A DNA stretch of 64,000 bases, taken from Prosthecobacter sp. Its GTDB lineage: Bacteria; Verrucomicrobiota; Verrucomicrobiia; Verrucomicrobiales; Verrucomicrobiaceae. The stretch is from NCBI RefSeq assembly GCF_014879935.1, contig NZ_JACSRD010000138.1, positions 1 through 64,000 on the forward strand, written 5' to 3'. The position numbers were made by a program, and so were the translations under genes. Within the stretch, counting starts at the first letter, position 1; each line of letters starts with the position of its first letter. This document shows positions 1 to 8,242 of this stretch, one piece after another. Under the pieces are notes generated by a model. The model searched no databases and had not been told where the DNA came from. It worked only from the letters and a program-made list of their open reading frames with translations.

Positions 1-1787
1 TCCTCCATCCGGGCGGTGCGGGCGACGAGGTCTTCCTGCCGGGTGATGTAGCCGGCGTATTTGACGTCGTTTTCGACGAGGGTCCAGACCTCGGGCATGA
101 AACGGTCGCGCAGCTCGGAGGGCAGGGAAGCGGGGGTGTTTTCGGGCCGTTTGAGCCACTGGACGGCGGAAATGCCGTCGAGGCGGGTTTCCGAAAGCAG
201 GGTCTTGGCGGCCGAGACGGCGTCGATTTTGGCCTGGGTGTGCTGTTTCCGGAAGTCGGAGACGAGGCCGATCTGGGCGGCGAGGGGGGTCAGGCGGAGG
301 TCGCAGTTGTCTTGGCGGAGGAGGAGGCGGTATTCGGCGCGGGAGGTGAAGAGGCGGTAGGGCTCGGTGGTGCCCTTCGTGACGAGGTCGTCGATCATGA
401 CGGCGAGGTAGGCCTGGCTGCGCTGGAGGAGGAAGGGGGGGCGGCCCTGGACCTTGAGGGCGGCATTGGCCCCGGCGATGAGGCCCTGGCCGGCGGCTTC
501 TTCATAGCCGGAGGTGCCATTGATCTGCCCGGCGAAGTAGAGGCCGGAGACACGCTTCGTTTCCAAGGTGGGGTGGAGCTGGGTGGGCGGGCAGTAGTCG
601 TATTCGACGGCGTAACCGGGGCGGATGATCTCGGCCTGCTCCAGGCCGGGGATGGACCGGATGAAGTCATACTGGACCTCGAAGGGCAGGGAGGTGGAGA
701 CGCCGTTGACGTAGAATTCGCGGGTGTGGCGGCCCTCGGGCTCCAGGAAGATCTGGTGGCGCTCCTTCTCGGCAAAGCGGACCACCTTGTCCTCCACAGA
801 GGGGCAGTAGCGCGGGCCAACGCCCTCGATTTTGCCCGAATACATGGCCGATTTGTGGATATTGGCCCGGATGATGTCGTGCGTCTGGGGGGTCGTGTAG
901 GTGATCCAGCAGGGAATTTGTTCCACGTGGAACGTTACATCGCGCCAGGAGTTGAGGGTGAAGCGATGAAATGCGGAGTTTGGAATGCGGAATTCGGAAT
1001 GCGCAGAGGAATCGGCGGGCGCGTTTGGGGATTCCGCACCCCGCATTTCGCATTCCGCATTCTCGCTCTCGTCTTCCCCCAGCACGCCCGAGAGGTAGCT
1101 AAACCGCGGTGCCGGCTCATCACCGGGCTGGAGGTCGCACTTGGAGAAGTCGATGCTGCGGCTGTTGAGGCGGCAGGGGGTGCCTGTTTTGAAGCGCTGG
1201 ACGTCGAAGCCGAGCTGGCGGAGGCTGTCGGACAGGGTGGAGATGCTGTCGCCCATGCGGCCGCCGGCCTGGTTTTGCTGGCCGACATGGAGGAGGCCGC
1301 GCATGAAGGTGCCGGAGGAAATGACGACCGCTTTGGCCCGGTAGATCATGCCGAGGGAGGTGCGCACGCCGGTGATGGCATCGTTTTCGACGAGGATCTC
1401 GGCGGCGTTGCCCTGGTGGAGGTCGAGGTTGGGCTGGTTCTCGATGAGCCACTTCATGCGGAACTGGTAGGCCTTCTTGTCGCACTGGGCGCGGGGGGCC
1501 TGGACGCTGGGGCCCTTGCGGGCGTTCAGCATGCGGAACTGGATGCCGGTGGCGTCCGTGTTCCGGCCCATGACGCCGCCGAGGGCGTCGATCTCCCGCA
1601 CGACATGCCCTTTGGCCAGACCGCCGATGGCGGGGTTGCACGACATCTGCGAGATGGTGTCGAGATTCTGGGTGAGGATGGCCGTCTGGCAGCCCATGCG
1701 TGCCGCCGCCATCGCGGCCTCCACCCCGGCGTGACCGGCTCCGCAGACGATGACATCGTAGTGCTTGGGGAAGGTGTAGAGAGACAT
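1..1787 (-). CDS. mnmG: MnmG (GidA), tRNA uridine-5-carboxymethylaminomethyl modification enzyme, 3' end cut by window edge
   Basis: FAD-dependent subunit of the MnmE-MnmG complex that makes cmnm5U34 in the wobble position of tRNAs. The reverse strand opens with [20 protein letters not shown], which contains the N-terminal FAD-binding motif [10 protein letters not shown]. It continues with family landmarks such as [61 protein letters not shown] and [16 protein letters not shown]. The gene runs off the left edge, so the C-terminal helical domain is not seen. Between FSY and IPCWITY there are about 59 residues, where E. coli MnmG has about 10. The extra stretch coincides with a palindromic DNA repeat that is read through in frame. 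A parS-like site also lies inside the coding region. The start ATG at 1785-1787 fits the family N-terminus. Identity is certain; whether the insertion affects activity cannot be told. Confidence 0.96.
   Translation of the reverse strand, partial: MSLYTFPKHYDVIVCGAGHAGVEAAMAAARMGCQTAILTQNLDTISQMSCNPAIGGLAKGHVVREIDALGGVMGRNTDATGIQFRMLNARKGPSVQAPRAQCDKKAYQFRMKWLIENQPNLDLHQGNAAEILVENDAITGVRTSLGMIYRAKAVVISSGTFMRGLLHVGQQNQAGGRMGDSISTLSDSLRQLGFDVQRFKTGTPCRLNSRSIDFSKCDLQPGDEPAPRFSYLSGVLGEDESENAECEMRGAESPNAPADSSAHSEFRIPNSAFHRFTLNSWRDVTFHVEQIPCWITYTTPQTHDIIRANIHKSAMYSGKIEGVGPRYCPSVEDKVVRFAEKERHQIFLEPEGRHTREFYVNGVSTSLPFEVQYDFIRSIPGLEQAEIIRPGYAVEYDYCPPTQLHPTLETKRVSGLYFAGQINGTSGYEEAAGQGLIAGANAALKVQGRPPFLLQRSQAYLAVMIDDLVTKGTTEPYRLFTSRAEYRLLLRQDNCDLRLTPLAAQIGLVSDFRKQHTQAKIDAVSAAKTLLSETRLDGISAVQWLKRPENTPASLPSELRDRFMPEVWTLVENDVKYAGYITRQEDLVARTARME
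919..934. other. parS-like centromere site (ParB binding) inside mnmG
   Basis: TGTTCCACGTGGAACG matches the widespread chromosomal parS consensus TGTTNCACGTGNAACA at every position except the last. The inner 14 bases, GTTCCACGTGGAAC, are a perfect palindrome. parS sites in many bacteria cluster around gidA/gidB-parAB near oriC, which fits the location inside mnmG. No parA or parB is in this window. Confidence 0.75.
966..1064. repeat. Palindromic repeat element inserted in frame in mnmG
   Basis: Two arms built from iterations of an AATGCGGAATTCGG-like word (about 968-1002 and 1030-1062) are imperfect inverted repeats of each other around a GC-rich loop. The element is about 99 bases, a multiple of three, and is translated as an extra segment of MnmG that normal family members lack. 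The overall style resembles the protein-coding palindromic elements known from Rickettsia. Its mobility is inferred only. Confidence 0.7.
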
Positions 1788-1816
1788 GGAATGACGAATG
1801 ATGAATGCGGAATGAC
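1788..1816. repeat. Single-arm iterated repeat upstream of mnmG
   Basis: A run of GAATGACGAATGATGAATGC-like words directly precedes the mnmG start codon. It is related in style to the repeat inside mnmG but has a different word (AATGACG/AATGATG). No opposing arm is visible nearby. It occupies the place where a ribosome binding site for mnmG should be. Confidence 0.5.
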
Positions 1817-1867
1817 GAACTGGCCGGGAAGGGCAGGGGACCGCGAGGATAGCATGCGGGATTCGAT

Positions 1868-1883
1868 TGTTCCATGTGGAACG
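1868..1883. other. Second, weaker parS-like site upstream of mnmG
   Basis: TGTTCCATGTGGAACG matches the parS consensus with a C-to-T change at the central CACGTG and a non-consensus last base (14 of 16). It lies about 950 bases from the better site and 81 bases upstream of the mnmG start. Two such sites close together are much less likely by chance than one. Confidence 0.55.
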
Positions 1884-1904
1884 TGGGCGGGCGGAGTCCG
1901 GCTG

Positions 1905-2046
1905 GGTTTCAAGTTTCAGGTTTCAGGTTCCAAGATGGCGGACACGGAGCTTGGTCGGGTGCCTCTCGTGCTCGAAAAGTGGAGGAGTGAGCAGGCGTGC
2001 GGAGGTGGTTTTCCAGACCTGAAACTTGGAACGTGAAACTTGAAAC
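1905..2046. repeat. Inverted-repeat element between mnmG and pdhA
   Basis: The left arm at 1905-1934 (words of GTTTCAAGTTTCAGG type) and the right arm at about 2018-2046 (GAAACTTGGAACGTGAAACTTG) are reverse complements, apart from one 7-base indel. They enclose about 83 unique bases. This fills most of the 327-base gap between mnmG and pdhA. The rest of that gap holds the second parS-like site, the single-arm repeat and the presumed promoters. Confidence 0.6.
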
Positions 2047-2114
2047 TGGCGTCCCGCCGCAGCGAACGCCCGCTTGCCTTTGGCACCCTTCCCGCTAGTA
2101 TCGCGGCTCCCCAC

Positions 2115-3200
2115 ATGGCCCAGATCCAAGACTCCTCCGCCTCCCTTGCCGCGCATGCTTCGGCACCGATCAACCAGAAGCTGACGGCGGCTGACAAAGT
2201 GAACCTGTATCGCCAGATGGTGCGCATTCGCCGCTTTGAGCAGGTGTCGCTCCAGCACTACCAGGCGGGTCGCATGGGCGGCTTCCTCCACCTTTACATC
2301 GGCCAGGAATCGGTGGCGGTCGGCACGGTTTCGGTGATGGGACCGAACGATCACGTCATCACCGCTTACCGCGACCACGGCCACGCTTTGGCGGTCGGCA
2401 TGGGCATGAACGAGTGCATGGCCGAGCTCTTCGGCAAGGCCACCGGCTGCTCCCGCGGCAAGGGCGGCTCGATGCATTACTTCGCGCCGGAAAAGAATTA
2501 CTGGGGCGGCCACGGCATCGTCGCCGGCCAGACCCCGCTTGGCCTCGGGCTGGCGTATGGTTTGAAGTATCGCGGCATCAAAGGCGCGGCTCTGTGCTTC
2601 CTCGGCGATGGGGCGGTGAACCAGGGTGCCTTCCACGAGTCGCTCAATCTGGCCGAGCTTTGGGACCTGCCGGTCATTTATGTGATCGAGAACAACGGCT
2701 ACTCGATGGGCACCAGCCAGAAGCGCTCCTCCGCGTATCAGGATTTCCTCGCCAAACGGGCCGAAGGCTACGGCATGGCGTGGGAGCAGTTCAACGGCGA
2801 GGACGTCTATGAAGTGCGTGCCGGCGTGGGCAAAGCGATCGAGCGTGCGCACAACGAATCAAAGCCGAGCATTCTCGAAATCGCCACCTACCGGTGGGAA
2901 GGCCATTCCGTGGCCGACGCGAACAAGTTCAAATACCGCACGAAGGAAGAGGTCGAGAAGTTCCAGAGCGACCATGACCCGATCCAGGTGTGGAAGCGCA
3001 ACCTGCTCAACGAAGGCGTCGCCACAGAGGAAGACTTGAAGAAGATCGACAAAGAGGCCCAGAAGGAAGCGGAGGATTCGGCCGAATTCGCCAAATCCAG
3101 TCCTTATCCCGAGCCGGAGACGATCTTCGAAGATGTGTATTGGGAAGTGGACAACAAGACCGAAGCCGGTCAGACCGGACGTCACTTCTTCAACGACTGA
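2115..3200 (+). CDS. pdhA: Pyruvate dehydrogenase E1 component, alpha subunit
   Basis: Thiamine-diphosphate subunit of the pyruvate dehydrogenase E1 heterotetramer, which decarboxylates pyruvate for acetyl-CoA formation. Visible hallmarks are MVRIRRFEQ, GFLHLYIGQE, TAYRDHGHA, SRGKGGSMHYF and the ThDP-binding motif GDGAVNQGAFHESLN ending in ENN. The phosphorylation-loop-like region GTSQKRSS and the C-terminal YRWEGHSVAD follow. The open frame extends upstream, but the ATG at 2115 (MAQIQDSS) gives about 361 residues, the family size, and avoids translating the inverted repeat. The next gene lies on the other strand, so pdhB and the E2/E3 genes are not adjacent, which is somewhat unusual. A different 2-oxoacid dehydrogenase E1 alpha (acetoin or branched chain) is possible but less likely. 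Confidence 0.92.
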   Translation: MAQIQDSSASLAAHASAPINQKLTAADKVNLYRQMVRIRRFEQVSLQHYQAGRMGGFLHLYIGQESVAVGTVSVMGPNDHVITAYRDHGHALAVGMGMNECMAELFGKATGCSRGKGGSMHYFAPEKNYWGGHGIVAGQTPLGLGLAYGLKYRGIKGAALCFLGDGAVNQGAFHESLNLAELWDLPVIYVIENNGYSMGTSQKRSSAYQDFLAKRAEGYGMAWEQFNGEDVYEVRAGVGKAIERAHNESKPSILEIATYRWEGHSVADANKFKYRTKEEVEKFQSDHDPIQVWKRNLLNEGVATEEDLKKIDKEAQKEAEDSAEFAKSSPYPEPETIFEDVYWEVDNKTEAGQTGRHFFND

Positions 3201-3247
3201 GTTGCGGGCCAAGGTGGCTTAACTCATTCAGAATCAACACTTTACGG

Positions 3248-3811
3248 CTACTTCGTCGCCGCCGTGGAGCCGGTCGAGTCGGCTTGGCTGCTGAGGATCA
3301 CGGCATGCTTGTCATACGTGGCCTTGGCATCCACAAGCTGGGTCACGTAGTTCAAGGCCTCGGTCAGCGGGACGTTTGCGAGCGTCAGACTGAGCTTCCG
3401 CTGGCCCAGTTCCTCGCCTTTCACGATCACATTAGGAGTGACCTTGCCGCCCGAGGCATTCTTTGACAGTGCACGCAGGGCTTCGACCGCTTCCGTGAGA
3501 CTGACGTCCGCCATCTCGACCTTCGGCAGGATCACGGTCGCGTATTGGTTCTTGAGTGTGTTCTCCGCCGGTTTGTGATTGGCGCGGATGAATCCCAGCA
3601 TGCGCTGGGTTTCGACATGCTTCGGATTCGCCGCCGCCACCTGCGACAGGAGCGCCTGGGCGGTCGCCATGTCGCCCCGATAGAAGGCAGCGCGTCCCTG
3701 CTGATACACCGCGTTCAGATCCTCCGCCTGAACCGGAGCCGTGGCAAAAAAGAAGGCCGCGATGAAGGCGGCCGCTGCTGAAACCTGGGTCCCAATCGTG
3801 ATTGCTTTCAT
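3248..3811 (-). CDS. Secreted TPR / secretin-N-like protein of unknown function
   Basis: A 187-residue exported protein. The N-terminus MKAITIGTQVSAAAAFIAAF followed by a VQA-ED boundary looks like a Sec signal peptide. Residues about 33-75 (NAVYQQGRAAFYRGDMATAQ) form a TPR-like helix pair. The C-terminal 90 residues (TEAVEALRALSK, NVIVKGEE, LSLTLANVPLTEALNYVTQL, KATYDKHAVIL) have the pattern of the short STN/secretin N-terminal domain seen in many planctomycete and verrucomicrobial envelope proteins. The start at 3809-3811 was chosen because upstream codons would precede the signal peptide. It stands alone, convergent with pdhA and divergent from holA. The function is unknown; a cell-envelope role is inferred. 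Confidence 0.75.
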   Translation of the reverse strand: MKAITIGTQVSAAAAFIAAFFFATAPVQAEDLNAVYQQGRAAFYRGDMATAQALLSQVAAANPKHVETQRMLGFIRANHKPAENTLKNQYATVILPKVEMADVSLTEAVEALRALSKNASGGKVTPNVIVKGEELGQRKLSLTLANVPLTEALNYVTQLVDAKATYDKHAVILSSQADSTGSTAATK

Positions 3812-3919
3812 AGGATGGTCTGGATTTGCGCTGATTTCACCAAATCGCGCGCCGCATGTCAAGACTGCGGCTGCCGCGTGAAACTTGATGCTGCCCGCAT
3901 CTTGTTCCATCGGTGAACG

Positions 3920-5041
3920 ATGCCGCCGCCGAAGAAACCCACCGCCAGCCAGGTCACTGTGATCCTGGGCAGCGACGAGGCGCGTGTGAAGGAAGCCGCG
4001 CTCATGCTGGTGCGCAGCCTCACGCCGCCGGACGCGGGCGACTTTAGCAACGACATCATCGACGGCACCGCCGACAACGCCGATCACGCCGGCACGATCT
4101 GCTCGAACGTGTGCATGGCGTTGCAGACGCTGCCGTTCTTCGGCGGGACCAAGGTCGTGTGGCTGAAGAACGCCAACTTCCTCGGCGACTCCGGCCCGGG
4201 TCGTGGGCAGGATGCGGTGAACGGCTTTGAGCGCATCCTCAATGTGGTCGAAGGCGGGCTCGGCACCGATGTGCGCTTCGTCATCAGCGCCAACACGATC
4301 GATAAACGACGCAGCTCCTACAAACGCATCTCCAAGATCGCGAACATCGAGGTCTTCGACAAGCCGGACACCTCAAAGGCCGGTTGGGAGCAGGCGGTGC
4401 TCGCCGATGCCTCGCGCAAAGTGAAGGCGATGGGCATCACCTTTGAAACCGGTGCGCTCGAACTGCTGGTGCAGATGGCGGGCGATGACACGCGGCAGAT
4501 GGAGAACGAACTCGAAAAGATCGATCTCTACCTCGGCGAACGCCGCCGCGCCGGATTGAAAACCGTGCAAGGCCTCGTCTCCATGAGCCGCGCCGGCGTG
4601 CTGTGGGATCTCGGCAATGCGATTGGCAAACGCGACCTGCCGCGTGCGCTCGATCTGCTCGGCACGCTCATGTATCAGGGTCAGAACGCGATTGGATTGC
4701 TCCTCGCCGCGATTGTTCCGCGTGTGCGCAGCCTTCTGCTCATCAAGGATCTCGGTTCACGCTACAAGCTGAACAAATTCAATTACGCCGGCTTCTGCAC
4801 CTCGCTCGAAGGCCTGCCATCGACGGCCACCGGACATCTGCCGCGCAAGAAGGACGGCAGCGGCTTCAACGCCTATCCGCTCTTCCTCGCCTTGCCGGAG
4901 ACCGGCAACTTCACGCTCGAAGAACTGCACGCCGCCTACAAAGCCTGCCTCGCGGCGAACGTGAAGCTTGTCACTTCCTCGCTCGATCCCAAGCTGGTGC
5001 TGGAGCGGCTTCTCGTCGGCATGCTTTCACGATCCCGCTGA
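3920..5041 (+). CDS. holA: DNA polymerase III subunit delta
   Basis: Clamp-loader delta subunit that opens the beta sliding clamp. The 373 residues start MPPPKKPTASQVTVILGSDE, with the family opening strand (VILGSDEARVKEAA). The delta-type landmarks FFGGTKVVWLKNANF, DVRFVISANTIDKR, GITFETGALELLVQMAGDDT, RQMENELEKIDLYLG and a C-terminal all-alpha collar (DLPRALDLLGTLMYQGQNAIGLL) follow in order. As in other delta subunits there is no functional Walker A motif. It is divergent from the upstream exported protein, with about 108 bases between them for both promoters. The TauE-like gene follows 23 bases downstream and may be co-transcribed. Confidence 0.88.
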   Translation: MPPPKKPTASQVTVILGSDEARVKEAALMLVRSLTPPDAGDFSNDIIDGTADNADHAGTICSNVCMALQTLPFFGGTKVVWLKNANFLGDSGPGRGQDAVNGFERILNVVEGGLGTDVRFVISANTIDKRRSSYKRISKIANIEVFDKPDTSKAGWEQAVLADASRKVKAMGITFETGALELLVQMAGDDTRQMENELEKIDLYLGERRRAGLKTVQGLVSMSRAGVLWDLGNAIGKRDLPRALDLLGTLMYQGQNAIGLLLAAIVPRVRSLLLIKDLGSRYKLNKFNYAGFCTSLEGLPSTATGHLPRKKDGSGFNAYPLFLALPETGNFTLEELHAAYKACLAANVKLVTSSLDPKLVLERLLVGMLSRSR

Positions 5042-5064
5042 ACCCGCGTCCAGACTTCCGCATC

Positions 5065-5436
5065 ATGTCCACGTCCTTCGTCATCACCTGTCTCGGCATC
5101 GGCGTTCTCAGCGGTGTCATCGCCGCGCTCTGCGGAGTCGGCGGCGGAGTCGTGATGGTGCCCGCCTTTGTCATGCTCTTGAAGCTGCCGCAGAAGACCG
5201 CGGTCGCCACCTCGCTCGCCATCATCATTCCCACGGCGTTGATGGCCACGACGCAGAACGCGCGTTCGGGCTACGTCGATTGGAAAGTCGCCGTCATCAC
5301 CGCGATCTCCGCGTCGATCTTCGCCTACTTCGGCGCTGGCTGGTTGAAAACGATGAGCAACGAGACGCTCACGCGCATCTTCGGCACTGTGCTCGTTGTC
5401 TTCGGCCTGCGCATGCTGTTGCAGGGCAAGGCGTGA
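5065..5436 (+). CDS. Half-length TauE/SafE-family membrane protein
   Basis: A 123-residue hydrophobic protein starting MSTSFVITCLGIGVLSGVIA. It contains the TauE/SafE signature GxLSGVIAALCGVGGGVVMVP and a repeat-like second half (TSLAIIIPTALMATTQNARSGYVDW ... RIFGTVLVVFGLRML). Canonical TauE/SafE sulfite/organosulfonate exporters have about 250 residues made of two inverted repeats. This protein has a single repeat of about four membrane segments, so it probably works as a homodimer. No substrate can be named. It sits close behind holA and is convergent with the DUF456 gene. Confidence 0.8.
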   Translation: MSTSFVITCLGIGVLSGVIAALCGVGGGVVMVPAFVMLLKLPQKTAVATSLAIIIPTALMATTQNARSGYVDWKVAVITAISASIFAYFGAGWLKTMSNETLTRIFGTVLVVFGLRMLLQGKA

Positions 5437-5446
5437 GCTTTTCACC

Positions 5447-5995
5447 TCACCACACGAGCACGTCGAGGAAGAACACGGCCACCATTCCGACCGCCACGAT
5501 CAGTCGCAGCACCAAACCGACGCCGGTGCCGAGCAATGAACCCCACGCCGACTTCGCGGCGGGTTGGAGTCGTTTTTTCGCGAAGATCAGCTCAAACCCC
5601 ACACCACCGATCAGCGGTCCCAGCACCCAGCCCACGGGACCGAAGAACATGCCGACAATGCCTCCGACAAAGACGCCCGCGATGCCCCAGCGACTGGCAC
5701 CGAACCACCGCGCACCCACAGCTCCGCTGGCAAAATCAACGACGTAGGACAGCCCTACTCCCAACGTCAGCGCCACAAAACCCCACACACTCATCCCGGC
5801 CTCCGGCAGCAACAGCGTGTGCACGACGCCAGCGATGAAAATCAGCACAGGCCCGGGCAGAAACGGCACCACGGAACCGACAAGGCCGACGATCAGCAGA
5901 CAAATCGTCAACGACCACACACCGAGCACGTCCCACGGCATCGAGGTGAAGAAGTGGGACGTCGCGTTCCACGTGTTGGTGAGCCATTCCATCAT
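5447..5995 (-). CDS. DUF456 family membrane protein
   Basis: A membrane protein of about 182 residues with the DUF456 pattern: a first helix LTICLLIVGLVGSVVPFLPG ending in PGP, then LTLGVGLSYVVDFASGAVGA, a characteristic glycine-rich stretch (GASRWGIAGVFVGGIVGMFF, then GPVGWVLGPLIGGVGFEL) and a C-terminal helix. The family has no established biochemical function. The ATG at 5993-5995 (or the next, at 5990-5992) is preferred over the in-frame GTG at 6020-6022, because that GTG falls inside one arm of a perfect inverted repeat. It is downstream of the nitroreductase gene on the same strand. Confidence 0.8.
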   Translation of the reverse strand: MMEWLTNTWNATSHFFTSMPWDVLGVWSLTICLLIVGLVGSVVPFLPGPVLIFIAGVVHTLLLPEAGMSVWGFVALTLGVGLSYVVDFASGAVGARWFGASRWGIAGVFVGGIVGMFFGPVGWVLGPLIGGVGFELIFAKKRLQPAAKSAWGSLLGTGVGLVLRLIVAVGMVAVFFLDVLVW

Positions 5996-6009
5996 GATCG
6001 CGTTAATGA

Positions 6010-6071
6010 GTACGTTGTTCACCTTTAGCGTGTCCGGACATGAAAATCACGCGCAAGCGTGAACAACGTAC
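6010..6071. repeat. 13-bp perfect inverted repeat between two minus-strand genes
   Basis: GTACGTTGTTCAC (6010-6022) and GTGAACAACGTAC (6059-6071) are exact reverse complements separated by 36 bases. The spacer contains a smaller GCGTG/CACGC pair. The structure fills the gap between the nitroreductase stop and the DUF456 start. It may be a processing hairpin, a terminator without a U-tract, or an intergenic repeat. Confidence 0.6.
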
Positions 6072-6081
6072 ACGCCAGACA

Positions 6082-6684
6082 TCACGCTTCACGCCACACC
6101 GTTTTCGATTCCACCGGCTGGCGCACACTGCGCGGCCAGTTCAGGCCTGATTTGGGCCAGCCGAGATAGATCAATCCCACGCAACGATCCTCAGCGCCGA
6201 TTTGCAGCCACTCCGCAAACTCATGTGTGCCGAGAATCGGTGGGGATGACCAGTAGCAGCCCAAACCCGCCGCCGTGGCCGAGAGCTGCAAATTTTGCAG
6301 CGCACAGGCCACCGCCTCGATCTCTTCGATCTCCGGGATCTTCGCTCCACCGCGACGTTCCATCACACACGCGATCACCACCGGCGCGAGCACCGGGTTC
6401 TCGCCCATCTTCTTCATCTTGTCCTCGCGAAACTCATTGGCCGGCGTCGTCGCCTGATAAACACGCTGCATCGTCTCGGCGAGTCGCTGCCGCGCCGCAC
6501 CTTGATGCACAATGAACTTCCACGGTTCCGTCAATCCATGCGTCGGCGCCCATGTTGCGTCTTCGAGGATCGTCATCAGCAACGCACGCTCCACCCCACG
6601 CGACGAATCCAGATCCACCGGCTTGATCGAACGCCGGTGGCGGATGAGAGCGCTGAGTTGTTCATGAGTGGCAATGATGGTCAT
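6082..6684 (-). CDS. Nitroreductase family flavoprotein
   Basis: A 200-residue FMN-dependent oxidoreductase of the nitroreductase fold. The N-terminal HRRSIKPVD carries the arginine/serine FMN-phosphate contact. DATWAPTHGLTEPWKFIVHQ is the usual substrate/FMN region (APTHGLTEPWKF). EAVACALQNLQLSATAAGLG and the closing WYS-like/GLIYLGWP strand are typical of the YdjA-like subgroup. Reduction of small nitro or enone compounds with NAD(P)H is the family activity; the physiological substrate is unknown. Only 3 bases separate it from the upstream GntP-type permease, so the two are probably co-transcribed. Confidence 0.88.
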   Translation of the reverse strand: MTIIATHEQLSALIRHRRSIKPVDLDSSRGVERALLMTILEDATWAPTHGLTEPWKFIVHQGAARQRLAETMQRVYQATTPANEFREDKMKKMGENPVLAPVVIACVMERRGGAKIPEIEEIEAVACALQNLQLSATAAGLGCYWSSPPILGTHEFAEWLQIGAEDRCVGLIYLGWPKSGLNWPRSVRQPVESKTVWREA

Positions 6685-6687
6685 GGA

Positions 6688-8208
6688 TCAAACCATCGGC
6701 AGCACCTTGCTCAGCACAAGCGTCACGAGCAGACCGATGACCGCGTCGGCTGTGACGAGCAGGGACCAGGTGCGCAGCGTTTCTTTCTCCGTCATGCCGC
6801 TGAGGCGGTTCACCACCCAGAAGCCGCTGTCGTTCATCCAGGAGCAGAACATCGCACCAAAACCAATCGCAGTGAAAAGATAGATCGGATGACAGCCGAG
6901 TTTTCCGTCGGCGAGCATGGGGGCCATGATCGATGCCGCGGTGAGCATCGCCACGGTGGCGGAGCCTTGGGCCACACGCACGACGGCGGCCACGACCCAG
7001 CCCAGCAGGATCAGATTGAGGCTGTAAGTCTTCGCCAGATCAGCCACCGCCGTGCCCACGCCCGCGCTGCGCAACGCATAACCGAACGCACCGCCCGCGC
7101 TGGTGATGAGAATGATCATGCACGCTGTTTCAAGAGGCGGACCCATGAGCGACTCGATCTTCTTGAGGCCAAAACCACGCTGCTTCGCCAGCACCCCGAC
7201 GGAAATCAAAGCACCAATGATGAGAGCGATGTTTTTGTGCCCGATGAAGTCCACCCAGCCACGCACCGCATCGAATCCCTGCTGGCCGCCGAACGCGTTC
7301 ACCGTTGCCACGCCCCACGCCGCGCCACTTTTCGCGCCGGAGTTGGCCAGTTCAAAGACGGTCGTCAAACTGATCAAGATGATCGGCAGCAGCACCGGCG
7401 TGATGCTCCAGAAGAACGATGGCAGCTCGCTCTCCGCCTTGCCGCTGATGCCCTTCAGATCATCGAGCGACACACCGCCGGACGCACGCAGCGGCACCTC
7501 CGTGCGCGCATTGAGCCACTTGCTGAACAGGAAGCCGAAGAAACAGGTGATCGCGCCGATGACCATGCCACCGACGAGCGACTCGCCCACATTGAGATGC
7601 AGGCTGTCCACCACGGCGACCGGACCTGGATGCGGCACGGTCATGGAGTGCGTCACCGTGCCGCCGCAGCAGATCGCCATGAGATAGAGCGTGTAATCCT
7701 TCCCAGTACGCATGCGCAGCGCCATCGCCAGCGGCACCATCAGCATGAACATCGTGTCGAAGAAGATCGGCGCGCTCAGGATGAACGTGCTCCACAGCAG
7801 CGCCCAGCCCGCGCGCTTCTCACCGAAGAACGCGAGGAAGCGCCGCACCACCTTGTCCGCGCCACCGCTTTCCATCAGGCACATGCCGATGATCGCCGCC
7901 AGGGCGATTGAAATGGCGATGTCACGCGCCGAGTCGCCCAGTCCCTTCGACACCATCTCCACCGCGCCCACCAGGGCAGGCATCGCCTTCACCTTGCCAT
8001 CCTTCTGCACCACATCCCACGATTGATTCCCCGCCAGCAGGCACGCCAGCAACGCCGCGAGCACCAGTGCCAGAAAGGCATGCATGCGCAGCACACTGAT
8101 TGCCACGATGATGAAGGCGACGCTGACAGCGAGAACGACAAAGGGCCAGTAGCTGGCCGTGGTGGCGGCGAGAAGAAACATGGCCGCGATGCTGGCGGGT
8201 CTTCGCAA
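6688..8208 (-). CDS. GntP-family gluconate/organic acid permease
   Basis: A 506-residue integral membrane symporter with about 12 predicted helices. GntP signatures include RMHAFLALVLAALLACLLAG, ISIALAAIIGMCLMESGGAD, IFFDTMFMLMVPLA, CGGTVTHSMTVPHPGPVAV and the C-terminal RVAQGSATVAMLTAAS with WMNDSGFWVVNRLSGMTEKE. Relatives take up gluconate, glycerate or other hydroxy acids with protons; no substrate can be fixed from sequence alone. The start could also be the internal Met at residue 10. It follows the TOPRIM-like gene by 34 bases on the same strand but is unlikely to be functionally related to it. Confidence 0.88.
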   Translation of the reverse strand: MRRPASIAAMFLLAATTASYWPFVVLAVSVAFIIVAISVLRMHAFLALVLAALLACLLAGNQSWDVVQKDGKVKAMPALVGAVEMVSKGLGDSARDIAISIALAAIIGMCLMESGGADKVVRRFLAFFGEKRAGWALLWSTFILSAPIFFDTMFMLMVPLAMALRMRTGKDYTLYLMAICCGGTVTHSMTVPHPGPVAVVDSLHLNVGESLVGGMVIGAITCFFGFLFSKWLNARTEVPLRASGGVSLDDLKGISGKAESELPSFFWSITPVLLPIILISLTTVFELANSGAKSGAAWGVATVNAFGGQQGFDAVRGWVDFIGHKNIALIIGALISVGVLAKQRGFGLKKIESLMGPPLETACMIILITSAGGAFGYALRSAGVGTAVADLAKTYSLNLILLGWVVAAVVRVAQGSATVAMLTAASIMAPMLADGKLGCHPIYLFTAIGFGAMFCSWMNDSGFWVVNRLSGMTEKETLRTWSLLVTADAVIGLLVTLVLSKVLPMV

Positions 8209-8242
8209 AATGATCCAGCCGAAAATGCGGCTGAGCCGGGCT

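Noticed and set aside
240-2036. Plus-strand frame of about 600 codons opposite mnmG
   Set aside because: Antisense shadow of mnmG; it even reads through both repeat elements and has no family features.
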